From: Sipunculus nudus
Lineage: Eukaryota > Annelida > Sipuncula > Golfingiida > Sipunculidae
Length of the DNA: 64,000 nucleotides
NCBI GenBank assembly: GCA_026874595.1
Contig: JAPPUL010000081.1
Coordinates: forward strand, 188,001 to 252,000
Direction: 5' to 3'
The translations under genes were made by a program, and so were the position numbers. The notes beneath the pieces are model-generated. The model ran no database searches, was not told the origin of the DNA, and saw only the letters and a program-made list of their open reading frames with translations. Below, in pieces: positions 36,133 to 48,343 of the stretch. How positions within the stretch are numbered: the stretch's first letter is position 1; every line of letters starts with the position of its first letter.

Positions 36133-37572
36133 ATGGATTACACGAAAACATATCAAAACCCGTTAATAACAAGATATGCCTCAGGTTTAATGTCCTATAT
36201 ATTCTCCGCTGAGAAGAGATATAGGATCTGGAGACGGCTTTGGGTGGTGCTTGCCAAAGAGGAGAAGAGGCTTGGGGTTCCAATAAAAGAAGAACAAATT
36301 AAAGAGCTTGAAAAAAATCAAGATAATATAAATTATGAAGTGGCCCTCTACTATGAAAAGAAGACAAGGCATGAGGTTATGGGTCATATACATGCATATG
36401 CCAAGCAGTGTGAGAAAGCCAAAGGAATAATACATCTTGGAGCAACAAGTGCTTATGTCATGGATAATAGCGATATTATTCAGATGAAAGAGGCTTTGAA
36501 TTTAGTAAAAGACAGGCTTTTAGTATTAATCTGTGTTTTAAAGGATTTTAGTCTTAAATATAAAAGTCTTGCAACGCTTGGATATACACATCTCCAGACC
36601 GCACAACCAACAACAGTCGGCAAAAGAGCAAGCCTTTGGTTACAGGATATAATATACGATTTTAGGCAGCTTGAATATATACTTAAAGAACTTCCTTTTC
36701 GGGGAGCAAAGGGTACAATCGGTAGTCAAAACTCTTTTCTTAAACTATTTAATAATGATAAGACCAAAGTGCAAAAGCTTGATGATGCAATAACAAAGGC
36801 TATGGGTTTTGATAAGAAGGCAATTGTAACGGGTCAAACATACAGCCGCAAGTGGGATTATTTTGTACTTAGCACACTAAGCGGGGTAGCACAATCAGCA
36901 CATAAATTTAGTAACGATATGCGTTTATTGCAGCATCTTGGTGAACTTGAAGAACCATTTGAGGCAGAACAAGTTGGGTCTTCTGCAATGCCGTATAAGA
37001 GAAATCCTATGAGGAGTGAGCGTATTGCAAGTCTTTCTCGTTATGTTTTAAACCTATTGCAAAACACCTCAATGACAGCGTCTTTGCAATGGTTTGAGCG
37101 GACTTTGGATGATAGTGCAAATAAACGACTTAGCATACCAGAAGCGTTTTTAGCTGTTGATGCTGTTTTAATGTTGTATACAGATGTTATTGTTGGGCTT
37201 GATGTAAATGAAGCGGTTATAAAGCGACGTCTTTGTGAGGAATTGCCATTTATGGTCACAGAAGATATAATTGTTGAGGCGGTAAATAGAGGATGTGATA
37301 GACAGCAAATACATGAGGAAATTAGAAATATAGCTATTTACTCGGCAAAGATAGTTAAGGAAAAAGGTGAGACTAATCCGTTTGTCAAATTGCTTTGTGA
37401 TAGTAAAAAAATACCTCTTTCTGAGGATGAGATAAAATCCTTTTTAGATCCTAATAAGCTTATAGGATTAAGTAGTGAGCAAGTTGATAACTTTATAGAA
37501 GAGGAAGTTATTAAAATACTTAAAGAAAACCCATTGAAAGAAGAACTTAGGGCTGTTGCAATAACTATATAG
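36133..37572 (+). CDS. purB: Adenylosuccinate lyase
   Basis: Cleaves SAICAR to AICAR and adenylosuccinate to AMP in purine synthesis; the AICAR product feeds the transformylase at 20352. 479 residues. The signature loop is GSSAMPYKRNPMRSERI (about 282-298), with IHLGATSAYVMDNSD (about 100-114) and LGYTHLQTAQPTTVGKR supplying the catalytic His residues. The N-terminus (NPLITRYASGLMSYIFS ... RIWRRLW) follows the animal/spirochaete type rather than that of E. coli. No ribosome-binding site is obvious directly upstream, so coupling to the upstream gene is possible. Confidence 0.95.
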   Translation: MDYTKTYQNPLITRYASGLMSYIFSAEKRYRIWRRLWVVLAKEEKRLGVPIKEEQIKELEKNQDNINYEVALYYEKKTRHEVMGHIHAYAKQCEKAKGIIHLGATSAYVMDNSDIIQMKEALNLVKDRLLVLICVLKDFSLKYKSLATLGYTHLQTAQPTTVGKRASLWLQDIIYDFRQLEYILKELPFRGAKGTIGSQNSFLKLFNNDKTKVQKLDDAITKAMGFDKKAIVTGQTYSRKWDYFVLSTLSGVAQSAHKFSNDMRLLQHLGELEEPFEAEQVGSSAMPYKRNPMRSERIASLSRYVLNLLQNTSMTASLQWFERTLDDSANKRLSIPEAFLAVDAVLMLYTDVIVGLDVNEAVIKRRLCEELPFMVTEDIIVEAVNRGCDRQQIHEEIRNIAIYSAKIVKEKGETNPFVKLLCDSKKIPLSEDEIKSFLDPNKLIGLSSEQVDNFIEEEVIKILKENPLKEELRAVAITI

Positions 37573-37630
37573 CATTTTTTAATATGGGCAAATATAGGCT
37601 GCAGATAAACTATAATAATTTGTGAGAATA

Positions 37631-38319
37631 ATGAATCTTAATAAAGATGCTGTTTTAAAGTATTATATAATTCTTTACTTTTTTATATCAAACATTTTTT
37701 TTTTATAATTAAAGTAATTCCCCAAATAAAGTTCTTTTTTGAAGAAGGCCAGTTATTAAATCCGCTGGATGGTTTTGTATATGTATCATTTGAAATAATG
37801 AATTTAAGTATACCGTTATTGCCATTGGGTGGGATATTGCTTATGAAGGCAGTATTATATTTTCGAGAATTTGAATGGGATAGTGGTTCTAAAGAGCTTA
37901 TTAAGGGACTTTTAATCTTACTATACATATATATGCTTATAGAAACAAGTCTTTTATTACTCTATAAGAATTTAAATATGAATGTTTTAATATTTGAATT
38001 TTTTTTCTATGTAAAGTTTTTATTTTTACAATTGCTATACATAAAATTACACATAACAAAAAGTAAGTTTATTAATTTATTACAGATTATATTAAGCTAT
38101 TTAATACTTTTAGTCATTATGGGAACCTTTCTTCTAATTTGGTATAAGCTGGTATTATTGGGCTCGGTAAAAGAGCAATGGAGTCAAGAAGAGTATGAGT
38201 ATGTATTAAATTTAATATATATAAAGGAGTTCTTGCCACATGCTTTATGGTTGGGTTTTGTTTTAGTATCAATTCCATATATCGTAAAGAATAGAGTATA
38301 TTTAGGGGAGGCTTTATAG
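37631..38319 (+). pseudogene. Membrane protein gene with frameshift in a poly-T run (or slippage-dependent gene)
   Basis: An ATG at 37631 opens a 25-codon frame (start MNLNKDAVLKYY, then a hydrophobic stretch) that stops just after a run of ten T (37695-37704). The next frame is open through the run and continues as an evident membrane protein: FFEEGQLLNPLDGFVYVSFE, then the Met at 37798 and 173 further residues. One extra T, or a -1 slip by ribosome or polymerase, joins the two parts into a product of about 229 residues with roughly six membrane segments. Reading only from 37798 gives a protein lacking its first helix and without a ribosome-binding site. No family recognised. Confidence 0.6.
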
Positions 38320-38445
38320 AAGGGTTTTGGGTTTGTATTAAGGGGCTTATTTTGATATATTAGATGTTAAATAAAGCTTGCTTTAGAAAATAAATTTATT
38401 TTATTTAATTTTAAGTAAAGGATTATCTAAATATAGCCTTAATAA

Positions 38446-42110
<3,665 letters not shown>

Positions 42111-42189
42111 GATAGGATCTCCATAGGTTATTAAAAAGTATTTTAATTAAATTTAAAGATAAGTTTTTAAAATGAGAATAATTATTGTT

Positions 42190-43074
42190 TTAAAAATTAC
42201 TGATAAGGAAAGAAGATATGTTATTTAATTTAAGCGAGTTAACGATTAGGTTGGCTCTTTTTTTTGAAGCAACGGGTATAACGACTTTATAGACTTTAAC
42301 GTCCTTTTCAAACTGTGATATAATTCGTGGAGTAAAGTTTAGGTTTTGGATAAAGTTTTTTCTGGTGGTTGCATAATCCAAATTTTTAAAAAGTCCTGCT
42401 TGAATAAGGAAGGAAGCAAAAAATACTTCTTTAGTATTTAGGTTTTTGCGAGATTTTAAATTCTTAATCCAGAGTGAAGCAAAGATAGTTTCAACAAGGT
42501 TTGGGAATTTAGCTATAATTAAGTTGAAGTAGAACTTAGCCATATCAAATTTCTTAAGATAAAAGTATGCCTGTCCAAGCAGCAGATATATAGGTGGCAT
42601 AATATTTAGAATTTGGACATTTTGTGGTAATTGTTTTTTCTCAATATGCTTTAGGATTGAGATAGTTTTATTATAATCCTTTTGATAGAATCTGGTTTTG
42701 GCAATAAGGAAAATAAGTTTTAAGAAGTAAGGATGTCTTTTAAGTTTTTTTATATGAGCAGAAATAAGATTTCTAGCCTGTGAGAATTTTTTTTGTAAGA
42801 TAAGGATTTTAGCCATAAAGAATAAAGCCTTTGGCTCAAAGTTATTTTTATAGAACAAAGCTTTATTGAAAAGATTATAACTTTTAATAAGTTTCCCATT
42901 AAGGAAGAAATAAAGAGCTTGATTAAAAGTAGAATAATTGCTTATAGGCTCTAAATTATGTAGATTTTGTTGTTGGGAAGTGCTAATTTCATTTGGTGTA
43001 ATATTTTGAGTATCTTTAGAAAAAGATAAAGCAGATATGAATATTAGATAAAAGGCCAAGATATATAAGTGCAC
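42190..43074 (-). CDS. Exported TPR protein with SPOR-like C-terminus
   Basis: 294 residues. Signal peptide about 1-19. Residues about 45-200 form tetratricopeptide-type helical pairs (ALYFFLNGKLIKSYNLFNKA; KALFFMAKILILQKKFSQA; YLLLGQAYFYLKKFDMAKFY). The final 75 residues resemble a SPOR peptidoglycan-binding domain (FFASFLIQAGLFKNLDYATT ... YKVVIPVASKKRANLIVNSL), with the usual Gln and Ala positions. SPOR domains bind denuded glycan at division sites. Divergently transcribed from the sox genes. Confidence 0.72.
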   Translation of the reverse strand: MHLYILAFYLIFISALSFSKDTQNITPNEISTSQQQNLHNLEPISNYSTFNQALYFFLNGKLIKSYNLFNKALFYKNNFEPKALFFMAKILILQKKFSQARNLISAHIKKLKRHPYFLKLIFLIAKTRFYQKDYNKTISILKHIEKKQLPQNVQILNIMPPIYLLLGQAYFYLKKFDMAKFYFNLIIAKFPNLVETIFASLWIKNLKSRKNLNTKEVFFASFLIQAGLFKNLDYATTRKNFIQNLNFTPRIISQFEKDVKVYKVVIPVASKKRANLIVNSLKLNNISSFLISNF

Positions 43075-43327
43075 AACACAGAAACGATAATAAAAAAATG
43101 TAATTAGGCTAGATTAAAATATGCTAATAAATTTAATTTAATTGAATTTAGAAAAATAAATAGTATATTTAGAAACATATGTTGAAAAATAAATAGTATA
43201 TTTAGAAACATATGTTTAGAATATGTAGAGAGATATATGGAGAATAGAGTACGAAGCAGGCTTTAAGTTAGGTTTTAAAAAACGCAAAAATAAAAAAGAG
43301 ACTATTAATTATAAGGAAGTGAGTAGT
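43075..43327. other. Divergent intergenic region TPR-SPOR gene / soxX
   Basis: 253 bp without a gene. Its main feature is the 33-bp duplication with palindromes listed separately. Promoter elements are not clear; several TATATT-like hexamers lie inside the duplicated units. AAGGAAGTGAG at 43313-43323 is the soxX ribosome-binding region. Confidence 0.45.
43151..43216. promoter_or_regulatory. Perfect 33-bp duplication with palindromic sites upstream of the sox operon
   Basis: Two identical 33-bp units (43151-43183 and 43184-43216). Each ends in the perfect palindrome AACATATGTT (43174-43183 and 43207-43216). Spacing of 33 bp puts the two palindromes about three helical turns apart. They lie 110-150 bp upstream of soxX and could be operators for a sox regulator not encoded here. 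Confidence 0.5.
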
Positions 43328-43876
43328 ATGTACCTACAAATAAGAAAGCAAGGGATATGGATGTTTGTGTTAGTTATGCTAATGTCGATTAGTGCATGCG
43401 GAGGGGCCCAAGAGCAAAACGAGGAGTCTGCCAAAGGGAGAACGGCAGAAGCTAAATCAGTATCTAATGTAACAAGTCAAAAGACTTTAGTAGATTATAA
43501 GACAGGCGGGGAATATGATCCTGCAAAAATATTTACAGATCTAAACTCTAAACCAAAAAAGCATAAATACCCATCAAATTTAAAAGGAGATGTTGAGAAA
43601 GGACGGAAGATATTTTCTAATACCAAGACAGGTAACTGTGCAGCTTGTCATTGTACAGATGATTCAGCGGGATGTGGAGATATAGGGGTGTCGCTAAAGC
43701 GTTATCGTAGTAAGCTTGGTAGGAGTAAGAAGAAGACAGATGAATGGTTGTATCAGGTTATAGCGGACAGGCGAGCGTTTCAGAAATCGACAGTAATGCC
43801 GCCGTCGTTGGAGACAAAGGTATTAACGGAGCAGGATATAATGGACATAGTAGCCTATTTAAATTCTTTGCGTTGA
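43328..43876 (+). CDS. soxX: Sulfur-oxidation cytochrome SoxX (lipoprotein)
   Basis: Mono-haem c-type cytochrome partner of SoxA. SoxAX oxidatively links thiosulfate to the carrier SoxY. 182 residues from the ATG at 43328 (a GTG three codons earlier lies within the ribosome-binding region). Lipobox SISAC (Cys24) implies a membrane anchor rather than a soluble periplasmic form. Haem motif CAACH (104-108); a likely methionine ligand at VMPP (Met147); end LTEQDIMDIVAYLNSLR, usual for SoxX. Two extra cysteines follow the haem (HCTDDSAGCGDIG). First gene of the sox set. Confidence 0.88.
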   Translation: MYLQIRKQGIWMFVLVMLMSISACGGAQEQNEESAKGRTAEAKSVSNVTSQKTLVDYKTGGEYDPAKIFTDLNSKPKKHKYPSNLKGDVEKGRKIFSNTKTGNCAACHCTDDSAGCGDIGVSLKRYRSKLGRSKKKTDEWLYQVIADRRAFQKSTVMPPSLETKVLTEQDIMDIVAYLNSLR

Positions 43877-43949
43877 AAGGATTTAAATAGGGCGATTGTT
43901 TCTATTTTTTCTATTTTATAGATAAATTAAAATAAGGGGGTAATATAAT

Positions 43950-44387
43950 ATGAAGAAATTGGTGCTAATGCTTGGGATGCTAGTTTTTCTATATGGGGTT
44001 GGATTGTATGGGAGTAGTCATAAAAAAGTTGACAAAGTCTCAGAGGTAGTAAAAGAGATAGCGGGAGGGAAGAAAATAAGGAAAGGGCGAGTGCGTCTTA
44101 AGACGCCAGTGATAGCAGAGAATGGGGCAGTGATACCTATATCTGTAGCAGTGGATTCTCCGATGACAAAGGGAAACTATGTAAAGACTTTGCATGTAAT
44201 AGTTACAGGGAACCCGAATCCAAAGGCGTTTTCAGCGACTTTAGAACCTGAGATGGGTTCAGTATCTTTTTCAACTAGAATCAGGATGGGAAAGACGGCA
44301 GAGATAAGAGCGTATGCGGTTATGAATAATGGTCAAGTATATGTTGGTTCTAAATTGGTTAAGGTGACTATAGGTGGATGTGGTTAA
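43950..44387 (+). CDS. soxY: Sulfur carrier protein SoxY
   Basis: Carries sulfur intermediates on its C-terminal cysteine in the periplasm. 145 residues. It has a Sec-type signal peptide (about 1-22, no twin arginine), whereas studied SoxY proteins are exported by Tat together with SoxZ. The body has RVRLKTPVIAENGAVIPISVAVDSPM and YVKTLHVIVTGNPNP (strands of the SoxY fold; separate pieces). The C-terminus is TIGGCG, with Cys144 as the sulfur-bearing residue; the common form ends GGCGG, so one glycine is missing. GGGGG site before the ATG. Confidence 0.9.
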   Translation: MKKLVLMLGMLVFLYGVGLYGSSHKKVDKVSEVVKEIAGGKKIRKGRVRLKTPVIAENGAVIPISVAVDSPMTKGNYVKTLHVIVTGNPNPKAFSATLEPEMGSVSFSTRIRMGKTAEIRAYAVMNNGQVYVGSKLVKVTIGGCG

Positions 44388-44600
44388 AAAGTAATTTAAA
44401 TGTAAGTAAGATTATGGGTAGTGCTCCTAAAGTGTGCTTAGGGATAAGCTGTGAGGCTAGAGTTGCTGCTTGTTAAGGGTTGTAAATCTTTAATAGCTTT
44501 TTAGTTGTTTGAATAAGCGATGAAATTAAAGCGTATATCGTATATATAAATATATAAATTAGCGTTAGATAAATTAAGGAGAGTCAAAAGGAGAGTCAAT
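44388..44600. other. Spacer between soxY and soxZ
   Basis: 213 bp. It holds a possible small hairpin (TCCTAA/TTAGGG with a 7-base loop, near 44425-44444), which might trim or attenuate the transcript, and ends with the duplicated ribosome-binding site listed next. Usually soxY and soxZ are nearly contiguous. Confidence 0.4.
44576..44599 (+). promoter_or_regulatory. Duplicated ribosome-binding site of soxZ
   Basis: Two perfect copies of AAGGAGAGTCAA, each with AAGGAG. The second is seven bases before the ATG, the ideal distance; the first is 12 bases further out and may act as a standby site. Confidence 0.8.
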
Positions 44601-45077
44601 ATGAAGATATTAAGCTTAGTGGTTATGATGGTGCTGTTAGTTAGCTGTGGTGGGGCTGATAAAAGTAAGGATAAGGAGGCGGCTAAAGGGGCTAAAGGGG
44701 ATCAGAGTCAGGTGAAGAAGGAGGAAGTTAAAAAAGTAAGTGCCCCTAAAAAAAAGAAAAGCCGTTTAGGGAAAGCGTTAATAAGATTGCCAAAGAACTA
44801 TAAGAAAGGGGATATAATAGAGGTAAAGACCGTAGTAACACATCCTCAGGATACAGGGATAGGCAAGAATGCAAAGCCAGCATATTATGTAAAGGAAATA
44901 AAGATGATATATGGAGAAAAGACACTGGCAATATTAAATACGTTGCCAGCAATAAGCAAAGATCCATATTTTTCATTCAAGTTGAAAGTGGACAAATCAG
45001 CACCTTTAAAGGTGGTGTGGGAAGATAATAAGGGGGGAGTATTTGAAAAACAAGTAGATATTAAGGTAGGGGGATAA
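44601..45077 (+). CDS. soxZ: SoxZ with its own lipoprotein signal and charged linker
   Basis: Partner of SoxY. 158 residues, about 50 more than usual. Residues 1-15 are a lipoprotein signal with lipobox LLVSC (Cys16). Residues 17-55 are a Lys/Glu/Ala-rich linker (GADKSKDKEAAKGAKG; VKKEEVKKVSAPKKKK). The SoxZ fold follows: ALIRLPKNYKKGDIIEVKTV, THPQDTG, AISKDPYFSFKLKVD and LKVVWEDNKGG. Known SoxZ proteins lack a signal and ride through Tat on SoxY. Here each subunit is predicted to be exported by Sec, and the complex would be tethered to a membrane. Stop lies 3 bp before the soxA start. Confidence 0.87.
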   Translation: MKILSLVVMMVLLVSCGGADKSKDKEAAKGAKGDQSQVKKEEVKKVSAPKKKKSRLGKALIRLPKNYKKGDIIEVKTVVTHPQDTGIGKNAKPAYYVKEIKMIYGEKTLAILNTLPAISKDPYFSFKLKVDKSAPLKVVWEDNKGGVFEKQVDIKVGG

Positions 45078-45080
45078 GAA

Positions 45081-45851
45081 ATGAGAAATAAAATAAGATA
45101 TATAAGCTTTGTAGTGTTGCTGCTGGTGGTGGGGTTAATAGCGATAAGTTTACCGGCTCAAGATACAGAGAGTATATCAAAGGAGGACTTATCCTTCTAT
45201 AGCAGTGGTATAAACCCTGGGGACACAATGATAGAAGAAGGTGCAAAGTTCATTCGTGAGGGTAGAGGGAGTCAAGGTAAAAGTTGCGTAACATGTCATG
45301 TAAATCCAGAACAAGATTTCAAAGGAGTTGCTACAACTTACCCAAAGATAACTAAATCAGCAAAGACAATGGCAAGTTTGCAGATGCAGATAAATGTATG
45401 TATAGAATCGTTTGCGGAAGGGGAATCACTTCCACTTGGATCGTATGAAATGACATCAATGACAACATATATAAAGTCTTTGTCAGAGGGGATGCCAGTT
45501 AATGTGAAGATAGATGGAGAGGCGGCAGAATGGTATAAGCTTGGAGAATTGGTGTTTAGTCAAAGGCGTGGGCAGCGAAATTTGTCTTGTAGAGTATGCC
45601 ATGATATATTGCCTGGGAAACATCTGCGTATGCAGAAGTTAGCCAAGATAGGAGCAGCAGCAAGTCATTGGCCAGCCTATAGGATGCGTAAAGGGCAAAC
45701 ATACATAATAGAGCAAAGATTTAGGCAGTGTATGAATAATGCAAGAATGAAAAGGCTAAAGGCAGGCAGTGTACCGATGCGGGCCTTGGAATTATATGTA
45801 ACGCATAAAGCGCAGGGAGAAAAAGTAAAAGTTCCTGGGTGGGTTAGGTAA
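45081..45851 (+). CDS. soxA: Di-haem cytochrome SoxA
   Basis: Catalytic subunit of SoxAX. 256 residues, signal peptide about 1-27. Haem motifs are CVTCH (69-73) and CRVCH (170-174). Cys107 (NVCIES) and Cys217 (QRFRQCMNN) are the cysteine axial ligands, the second being the active-site persulfide position. Both haems are kept, so this is the di-haem class. Gene lies directly after soxZ (3 bp). Confidence 0.92.
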   Translation: MRNKIRYISFVVLLLVVGLIAISLPAQDTESISKEDLSFYSSGINPGDTMIEEGAKFIREGRGSQGKSCVTCHVNPEQDFKGVATTYPKITKSAKTMASLQMQINVCIESFAEGESLPLGSYEMTSMTTYIKSLSEGMPVNVKIDGEAAEWYKLGELVFSQRRGQRNLSCRVCHDILPGKHLRMQKLAKIGAAASHWPAYRMRKGQTYIIEQRFRQCMNNARMKRLKAGSVPMRALELYVTHKAQGEKVKVPGWVR

Positions 45852-45970
45852 AACAAGAGCTCATGAAATAGCTTATTGAATATCTATGCAGGCACTCAAT
45901 AAGCTATAATTATGTAAGTCAAAAAAGTAAATAAAATAATCAAATAAACCAGTAGGAGTTTGGTACAATA

Positions 45971-47695
45971 ATGGATAGAAGGGAATTTCTAAAGACAACG
46001 CTTGCGATGGAGCTTGCCATTCTATCAGGATTATCGCTTGGTGGATGCGGTGTTTTTGACGCTAAGAAGTTGTATGACTTTGAGTCAACAGGGAATATTA
46101 CAATATTATTTATAGCTGATAGTCATGCGCATCTAAGGCCAATATATTACAGAGAGCCATCACTTAATATAGGCCCTCAAACAGTAGCAAATACGCCTGG
46201 GCATATGGTAGGTGAAGAGAGTTTAAAATATTGGAATATATCAAGGGATACAAAAGAGGCATATTTCCAAACTTATATAGATTTTGAGGATTTAGCAAAG
46301 AAATATGGTAGAATGGGTGGCTATGCGCATTTATCGACTTTATCTAAACAGGTATTTGAAGAGAGGGGAAGAAACCGGTGTTTATTTTTGGATTCAGGAG
46401 ATACATGGATTGGAACAGGGATAGGGTTGTTTACAGAAGGAGCTGCGTTGGTTGATGCACAGAACTTACTTGAAATAGATGTAATGGCGGCACATTGGGA
46501 ATATACATTTGGACAGGAGGTGCTTGAGAAAAGGATAAAAGAACTAAAAGGGGATTTTGTTGCTCAAAATGTGGTATATACAGATTTTGAAAAAGAGGGG
46601 AATAAAGTATTTAAAGAATATGTAATAAAAGAGACAAAAGATGTAAAGGTTGGGATAATAGGGCAATCATTTCCATACGTGCCCCTGGCGCATCCAAGAA
46701 CATTAGAGGAAGATAATCATATATCTGAGGGCTGGTCATTTGGAATAAGGCCTGTGGATGTGCAAAGGCTAGTAGATAAGATAAGAGAAGAAGAAAAGGT
46801 AGATTTGGTTATATTTTTAAGTCACAATGGTCTGGAGGTAGATAAAAAGCTTGCAAGAGAAACAAAAGGTATAGATTTATTAATATCAGGACATACGCAT
46901 GATCCGTTACCAAAAGCACTTAAAATAGGACAAACACTATTTGTGCAGGCAGGTTCTCATGGTAAATTTCTTGGACGTATAGACCTTGATGTGCAAGGGA
47001 AAAAGGTAGTAGGACATAGCCACAAGTTACTTCCTATCTTGTCAAATATAATCCCAGCAGATGAAAATATGCAAAGCTTGATAGACAAATGGCATAAACC
47101 ATACGAGTCAAAATTGGGAGAAGAGCTTGCAGTAACAGATTCATTGTTATATAGACGAGACACATTTATGGGAACCTTTGATCAGTTAATCCTTGAGGCA
47201 ATACGTGATGAATACGATTCAGAAATAGTATTTTCTCCAGGCTACAGATGGGGAACAACGCTCTTGCCAGGTGATAAGATAACTATGAAAGATGTTCTGG
47301 ACCACACTTCGGTAACCTATCCCAATGTATGGACATTTGATATGGCAGGAGAGCAGTTATGGCTAATCCTTGAGGATATTTTAGACAACTTATTTAATCC
47401 AGACCCTTATAAACAACAAGGAGGGGATTTTAGTAGGTTATTAGGTGTAGAAATGGATGTAAAACTAAATGCGCCAGTATTAAAACGAGTTGAGCAAAGT
47501 AGTATAAAAGTAAATGGAAAGCCATTTGACCCTAAAAGGAAATACAAGTTATCAGCCTGGGGAGGTAATTTATATAGAGCGGGAGAAAACTTGCGTCCTG
47601 GAGAACGTCCCGTATATGATGTTATAAGGGATTATTTAAAAAAGATAAAGAAAGTTAAAATAGATTCAAAAAGTGCTATAAAGTATTATGCTTAG
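45971..47695 (+). CDS. soxB: Thiosulfohydrolase SoxB (Tat lipoprotein)
   Basis: Di-manganese enzyme of the 5'-nucleotidase family that hydrolyses the sulfone group from SoxY-bound thiosulfonate to release sulfate. 574 residues. The twin-arginine signal MDRREFLKTT leads to a lipobox LGGC (Cys26), so it is membrane-bound. Metal site motifs: FIADSHAHLRP (D50, H52), LDSGDTWIGTG, AAHWEYTFG, FLSHNGLEVD and SGHTHDPLP. The C-terminal nucleotidase domain has TSVTYPNVWTFDMAGEQLW, including the substrate Tyr segment. 119 bp after soxA. Confidence 0.94.
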   Translation: MDRREFLKTTLAMELAILSGLSLGGCGVFDAKKLYDFESTGNITILFIADSHAHLRPIYYREPSLNIGPQTVANTPGHMVGEESLKYWNISRDTKEAYFQTYIDFEDLAKKYGRMGGYAHLSTLSKQVFEERGRNRCLFLDSGDTWIGTGIGLFTEGAALVDAQNLLEIDVMAAHWEYTFGQEVLEKRIKELKGDFVAQNVVYTDFEKEGNKVFKEYVIKETKDVKVGIIGQSFPYVPLAHPRTLEEDNHISEGWSFGIRPVDVQRLVDKIREEEKVDLVIFLSHNGLEVDKKLARETKGIDLLISGHTHDPLPKALKIGQTLFVQAGSHGKFLGRIDLDVQGKKVVGHSHKLLPILSNIIPADENMQSLIDKWHKPYESKLGEELAVTDSLLYRRDTFMGTFDQLILEAIRDEYDSEIVFSPGYRWGTTLLPGDKITMKDVLDHTSVTYPNVWTFDMAGEQLWLILEDILDNLFNPDPYKQQGGDFSRLLGVEMDVKLNAPVLKRVEQSSIKVNGKPFDPKRKYKLSAWGGNLYRAGENLRPGERPVYDVIRDYLKKIKKVKIDSKSAIKYYA

Positions 47696-47750
47696 CTAAA
47701 CTAAAAAAGATGTCTAAAAACGGTGTAAATCAGAAAGGAGGCTTTCAATA

Positions 47751-48269
47751 ATGGGAGAAAAGGATTTAAAATTAAGTGTAGGAAAGCTCTTGAAGATGGG
47801 CGTGGTGTATATAGTGCTAGTTGGGATAACGTTATACGTATTATACATATTTTTTGGTTCTCCAATATATAAGATAAGGTTAAAGGGGGCAGATTTTGAC
47901 AATATAGCATTAGCACTTGAGAGCGAGTTGTCAGGTGCTAACATGCGGGTTTTTGATCCACCATTAAACATAAAAGCGTCGATGGAATCAAGGGGTGAAG
48001 AATTTCCACAATACAAAGTATATCAATTTTGCAATTTAGAAATAGGGAAAGAGATATTTAAACTGACCCGAGATTTTGGAGCCTTTATACCGTGCAAGAT
48101 ATACTTATATGAAGATGGAGAAGATGTAGTAGTAGGAACCTACCTAGCAAGTCAAGCTATGATTTTCTTAGATTTACCATTAACGGGAGAAAAAGCAGCT
48201 AATGGAAGGAAATATATAAATCAGATAGAGAGTCAAATACTTGATATAATGCATGCCTTAAAAGAATAG
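47751..48269 (+). CDS. Membrane-anchored DUF302 protein, sox-linked
   Basis: 172 residues. One N-terminal membrane helix (about 15-32). The rest fits a DUF302 domain: YKVYQFCNLEIGKEIFKLT, FGAFIPCKIYLYEDGEDVVV, and FLDLP ahead of a terminal helix. Two cysteines (FC-N and PCK) are at the positions usual for the family. The biochemical role of DUF302 is unknown; the family often sits in gene clusters for sulfur or thiol metabolism. Start 55 bp after soxB with AAAGGAGG site. Confidence 0.75.
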   Translation: MGEKDLKLSVGKLLKMGVVYIVLVGITLYVLYIFFGSPIYKIRLKGADFDNIALALESELSGANMRVFDPPLNIKASMESRGEEFPQYKVYQFCNLEIGKEIFKLTRDFGAFIPCKIYLYEDGEDVVVGTYLASQAMIFLDLPLTGEKAANGRKYINQIESQILDIMHALKE

Positions 48270-48343
48270 AAATAAAGATAAGTGTTATTATATATTTTAT
48301 ATATGTAAAATATGTAAAAAATTAGAAGTATGAGGTATCCAAA

